DNA of 64,000 nt. Source: Erigeron canadensis (Eukaryota; Streptophyta; Magnoliopsida; Asterales; Asteraceae). Below the pieces are notes generated by a model. That model was given only the letters and a program-made list of their open reading frames with translations. It did no database searches and was not told where the DNA came from. Positions within the stretch are counted from its first letter, which is position 1. Each line of letters begins with the position of its first letter. The stretch covers positions 41,336,645-41,400,644 of the forward strand of contig NC_057763.1 in assembly GCF_010389155.1 (NCBI RefSeq), given 5' to 3'. Positions 59,437 through 64,000 of this stretch are shown piece by piece. A program made the translations under genes and the position numbers.

Positions 59437-60895
59437 CTAGTTGTTGATGAGGTAGTGAGTAGTAGAGAAAGTAGAAGTTGGAGGATGATGATGAGGTGGA
59501 AAGTTTTCTCTTTTGACAAACCTGCCTTTCATTCTTGGTCTTTTCTCGGCATTTAGTTTCCGGACTTCATATCTAATTTTCTTTGAGAATAATCTTGTTC
59601 TTCTTTTCTCTCTGTACCTCAACACTCTTGCTTCTCTTGCTCCATCACTACTACTTGATCCTCCTCCTCTAATTACACCTCCTCCGTATGCAGAAAAATC
59701 ATCACCCTGCGTCCATTGCAAGCCCTATTTAATTAAAACAATATATATATATACATCTAGATTGCAACCTAGCTAGATACATCAAACAATAAATAACTAT
59801 GAAATATGAGAAAGAGAAGGAATTAACCATGAAATCAGGCCAGCAACCGTCAGAGTTGAGTTCCGGTCGCGTTCCGTTTGTCCAAGGAGAGCCCTGATCA
59901 GCCCAGGTATTGATCACATCTTCATAATCAAGCCTCAAAATTATGCTCGGTTTTTGCACCTCATATCGATCACTTGATGACACTATCATCATATGTTCAT
60001 TCATTTCTACTGATGATGATGCTTTCTTCTCCTCGTCTTTAATAATGGACTCATAACCGAAGTCCCAATCTAACATTGTTTCCTTAGTATTATTAGCTTC
60101 CAAATCAAACCCTAAAATTGCTTCTATTTCTTTATCTTCAACTTTCACCCTATTTTCGTCGAAGCAAATTCCTATAATATTATTGTTACAATTAGTATTA
60201 TTATCTTCATCTATATAGTCATCCATCCTACTCGGTTTATGATCATCAAAACCGCCATTACCTAACAAGTTTTCCACATCGGTGGCAAATTCCAAGAGCT
60301 CCAAATCTTCGGTTGGGAGATCAAACCCTTGAAGATCATCCAAATTGCATGTTTCTTCTTCTTGTTTGCTACTTTCCACTACAAAATCCAAACTCGTCTT
60401 TCCTGCTTCAAATGATGAAGCATTGCATAATTCGGTTTCAAAAGGATCAAAGACCGGAACGCGATACAATAGCTGTTCTTCTACTTCTTCATCATCATTA
60501 TCATCAAGCAAAGATGCTTCTAAAGCGCCTAGATCGGGAACTAAAGGAACAAAAGAGTTCGCGTTATTGTTCTTTGTTCCTTGTAACTTGAGAGAATACT
60601 TGCTCCGAGTCCTTGTGGTACGTGCACGACGTGTGAACCCTTGGTGCCATGATGGTTCAACCGAACCTGTGTTGTCTGATGAACCAAAAACTTTATAAAA
60701 AGAAGTATCTAGAAGGACCCTCTCATGTCGACCGGCTAACTGGTTAGCCGAGTGAACCGAGCCATCACAGCTTTGACAAAGGAAAGCATCATCAGCAGCA
60801 CAATACCATCGTGCACGCTTTCGTACACAGCTATCACATGCCCTTGTAGTGTTCTTGCCTCCAACTGCATTCGCCGTCTTCTTTCCTGAAATCAT
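59437..60895 (-). CDS. CONSTANS-like B-box/CCT transcription factor (COL6/7/8/16 class)
   Basis: A nuclear regulator of light- or development-responsive transcription. Exons 59828-60895 and 59437-59724 give 451 residues with a phase-0 GT-AG intron. A single N-terminal B-box zinc finger (residues ~17-60) has ligands in [18 protein letters not shown] and [13 protein letters not shown]. An acidic, Asn-rich middle follows ([20 protein letters not shown]). The C-terminal CCT domain lies at about 386-428 ([37 protein letters not shown]). One B-box plus CCT, with VGGK-TRACDSC, places it with COL16-type (BBX14-17) proteins, not with CONSTANS itself, which has two B-boxes. All motif residues look intact. 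A G-box lies about 450 bp upstream. Confidence 0.93.
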
Positions 60896-61346
60896 GATTG
60901 CTAATCGATCCTTAATTTAAAGATTGACTAGAAAAAATGATGCCCAAATGGAAAAATAAAAATAAAAATAAAAAAAGGTACTGTTACTGCAGATTTTGTT
61001 GTGTTCAATATTAGTAACTATACTAAAAGAGTCATAATGTAGTGCAACGGGTAGTTTGTGACAATATTGCACGTATATACTATATGAGAACAAAGTAGCT
61101 ATATATATATATAGAATTATATATATTGTTAATTGGTCCCAAAAACTCACGACTTGTGACTACAAATGGTGAGATGTGGGGTTCACCAAGAGAAGGAATT
61201 GAAATTTCAAGATTAGCTTATAGGGGGGTCGGGACCCATGACATGGTCTTATCAAGTTGATGATTCGTTGAGTTTTTAGAGTAATCTTAGACCATGGTTT
61301 CTGATTGGTGAACTTTCTTTTTCTAGGATTCTGTTTGGGTCCATAA

Positions 61347-61354
61347 CCACGTGG
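61347..61354. promoter_or_regulatory. G-box (CCACGTGG) upstream of the CONSTANS-like gene
   Basis: A perfect palindromic CCACGTGG about 450 bp upstream of the ATG at 60895. G-boxes bind bZIP and bHLH (PIF-type) factors and are common in light-regulated plant promoters. Function here is inferred from position and motif only. Confidence 0.4.
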
Positions 61355-62118
61355 GCTACCATTGTCTTTCACTGAACAAAATTTTCTAATTTATAGTAGT
61401 ACCATCCAAAACATTTTTTTCTCAACTTAAACCATTATATAATTAGTGGTCCTATAATATATAGTCACTATCTGTCTTATATACATATAATAATAATCTA
61501 CTTTTGAGACATGTATATATTATACGTATCGATCGGCTAATATTCTTCGCCACTTGATGCATTGGTGGTCGCTAGCTCTTGCGACTGCATAGCCTCAAAA
61601 TGTTACCCCTCATGAGCCCACTTTAGTATGGACTTCACGATTTCCGTCCACGAAGTAGTAGATGATACCTACATGTCGATGAAAATAACAAATTTAACCT
61701 TAAAAACAAAATAACATTTTCATAGATTGATAATAATGATTGTAAATTTGTATTTTGAAACATTATTGTTTTCGGCTTGTAATGACCAATATACATGAGG
61801 ATATGGAGCTAGAGACTTCATGTGTCACAAATAGCTGTTAAAGGCCTCGTTTAAGAGCATATCGTACACGAAGAATGTTCATGCCTTCGTGCACTGTTAT
61901 ACACCATTCAGTTACCGGAAAGTAATTTACAATCATCAGTTATTTAATAAAAGCATGTTTCGACGTACGTTGTCATTCAAACTGCTACACATCGACTATA
62001 TATTTTATCAACATGTGTTGATTGTTAAGATCAAAAAATTATATTATGTTCCTCACAATAATACTCAAATTGTTAGCAACCTCGCATGATCATATTATAT
62101 AATATTTCAATACTAAGT

Positions 62119-62194
62119 GGGCGTTTGGTTCTTATAATTAATGTAAAGAATTTAGTAGAATATAATTCAGATATCCATTAAAACCAAACGGCCC
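62119..62194. repeat. 76-bp inverted-repeat element
   Basis: The left end GGGCGTTTGGTT and the right end AACCAAACGGCCC are near-perfect inverted repeats of the type that ends many plant MITEs. The target duplication is not clear. Confidence 0.5.
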
Positions 62195-63885
62195 TTAACA
62201 ATTGATATAAAACATGATCGTCCTGTGGATTTTGATGGTTCCATAAGGTAATTAATTGAAAATTAAACCCTAAACAAATAGTTTTAAGAATAAAAGATAT
62301 TCTAGATGAATTAAGTTGTGAATAACTTGGATCGTATTTTACATGTATTAAAACTATCTAGAAAAAGTTCATTTAATATGTATAAATATTTTTTAAAGAT
62401 AACCATCGGGTAATAGCCAGTGGCCACCAGCTGTCACTTTTCAGGGGAGATCTAGCCTGACTGGGGGATTAGTGGGTACCAAATGATACATGAAATCAGG
62501 GGTTTTCGTTTAATTACCTTTTATTTTTTATTTTTTTAAAGATATAACTTTTACAATTAAAAATTATCATAAAATATAAAATATGAATTATAAAAGATTA
62601 AGCTTCAAAATTGTAAAAAGAATTAAAAAGCAAAATAAGAAACCAAATGTTTTAGAAACCGGATTTTTAATCAAAGTGTTCAAGTTCAGACGAACAATTC
62701 AATTGGTTGACTAGTCAACGATATTACAAAATTGTTACAATCTAATTTACCAATAAATTAAAATAGGATTAAGATGTTCTTGAAACGACACGTGACGTAA
62801 TCTTTGATCGACATGTGTTATTTTAATTTATTTATTTTATTAAGTTAACTTTTTTAATTGTATCTAGATTTAATTTACTTATTAAACTTAGAAATAAACT
62901 TTAATTTTTGGCTTATAGATACAAAACACATCATAACATTATTTGATTGATCGTTTTCTCATTTATAAAAATGTTTATTTTTTCTTCTGAGTTTTCAACT
63001 CATATTACTTATATTACTTAAGATTTCAAAAATTTGAGTTACAATCTGAAATCACAAGGATATTTGTCGTTATCTACTATGCTTACAAGTTCCGATTTTG
63101 ATGTGATTGTAAAAATTTTAGGTAAATCCAAAACTCTAACTAAACATATACGAGTATTATATTTATCATTAATGTTTACTATAATTTAGCTTCGATCATC
63201 GGTAGACTTTAACCACAATTTATTTGATACTCATCAATCATGTATGAGGCATATTCCAATTTATTTATAATACAATCTATATAGCTAACGTACATACGGG
63301 TACTAGGACTAGTAAACTAATAAAGTACACTTTAAAATCCATTAAAAAAAAACAAAAAAAAAAACAACTAACAGAGTTAAATTTATATTTAGTGATGGGC
63401 TTGACCCAAGTTCATATTGGGCTGCTATTTGATCCTCGGGCCCCAATTAGAAACGTAGAAAGTCAATTATATTAAATGGGTTAAAGCACAAGCCTTTTGA
63501 AAGCCATATATTCCGGACTTCCGGTCATACACCACCTTAATTGGCAATGATGGCATCCCGAATGTCTATTGTTGTTTTATCGCTTGTTTCAATTTTTAAG
63601 CAGCTTATATATCAAATCATAGTGTTAATAGGAATAAAAGAAAATACTATATATCAATCTATCATGATTAACATCTATTGTTATGATCTATCATCCGGCA
63701 AACCATTGAGTAAACTGGGTAAATATATAATATATCATCTACCATAAAAATTTAATTTCTATAAATATATAAGGTGTCGAACTGTCAAAGGCAACCCTGA
63801 CTACAAAAGTTGAAAAAGTAACATTGACTACAAAAGATGAAAAATTAGGAACTACTGTAAATACTCATTCTTTCTATCTATGTTG

Positions 63886-64000
63886 AATTTCGTATGAAAC
63901 TTCGTGTCGCGATTCGACAGCAAGAGTTCTAGCATACGTTGTCTTTACCGGACCGGCGCTAGAGATCTCCCTCGAAGTAGAAATGTCTATTTCAAATACC
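63886..64000 (-). mobile_element. SINE-related copy, cut by the window end
   Basis: It shares gaatttc, cgattcgacagc, gagctcc/gagatctcc and tcgaagtagaaatg blocks with the 3' half of the SINE at 36857-37227, in the same orientation. Its tRNA-like head would lie beyond position 64000. Confidence 0.65.

Larger units (their letters stand above)
60896..63885. other. Upstream region of the CONSTANS-like gene and AT-rich intergenic DNA
   Basis: Promoter side of the CONSTANS-like gene: an A/T-rich leader, (TA)n near 61100, a light-type G-box at 61347-61354, and GATAA/ATTGG-type motifs at 61240-61310. Further out is a tiny 76-bp inverted-repeat element (62119-62194). The remainder (62200-63885) is AT-rich, with nothing coding that can be supported. 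Confidence 0.5.

Noticed and set aside
63541..63747. 68-codon plus-strand frame
   Set aside because: AT-rich, hydrophobic by composition, with no homology recognised and no gene context.

Overview
This window looks like nuclear DNA of a flowering plant: an AT-rich eudicot, possibly a composite/asterid (low confidence at family level). The evidence is GT-AG introns throughout, plant-specific gene families, a dense load of plant transposon families, and a transferred block of chloroplast DNA. Nothing prokaryotic is present.

Layout. (1) Positions 1-5817, minus strand: the first 15 coding exons (494 codons) of VPS53, a GARP tethering-complex subunit; the gene continues beyond position 1. (2) 7821-9545, plus strand: an intronless mitochondrial-type pentatricopeptide-repeat protein, divergent from VPS53. 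(3) 13076-36301, minus strand: a complete 30-exon BEACH-domain gene of the plant BCHC (C1/C2) class. All exon phases close to a 2,948-residue protein. Its introns hold a TRIM retroelement, two 151-bp MITEs in opposite orientation (one nested in a 1.17-kb hAT element) and several local duplications. A decayed copy of its exon 12 plus flanking introns lies downstream at 10347-10770. (4) 39401-41396, minus strand: a complete 3-exon CYP76-like cytochrome P450, with a Mutator-like MITE just beyond its stop codon. (5) About 42.5-59 kb: a transposon and organelle-DNA graveyard. In order it holds a ~5.8-kb plastid insertion (psbE-psbF-psbL-psbJ / petA-cemA-ycf4-psaI), a MITE with a perfect 93-bp hairpin, a gag-only LTR element, two (TA)n-flanked foldback MITEs, a 1.36-kb Helitron and a 4.0-kb PIF/Harbinger transposon with a broken transposase. 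(6) 59437-60895, minus strand: a complete 2-exon CONSTANS-like B-box/CCT transcription factor with a G-box upstream.

The five host genes are unrelated housekeeping or regulatory genes: endosome-to-Golgi tethering, organelle RNA processing, vacuolar trafficking, specialised metabolism and light/flowering-type transcription. They do not form a pathway. The most unusual features are the repeated association of several unrelated palindromic elements with (TA)n tracts, the perfect inverted repeat at 48783-48980, the nested insertions in the BEACH gene, and the mixture of intact and broken genes in the plastid insertion. Gene models come from reading splice sites and comparing with remembered family sequences; no database search was run.
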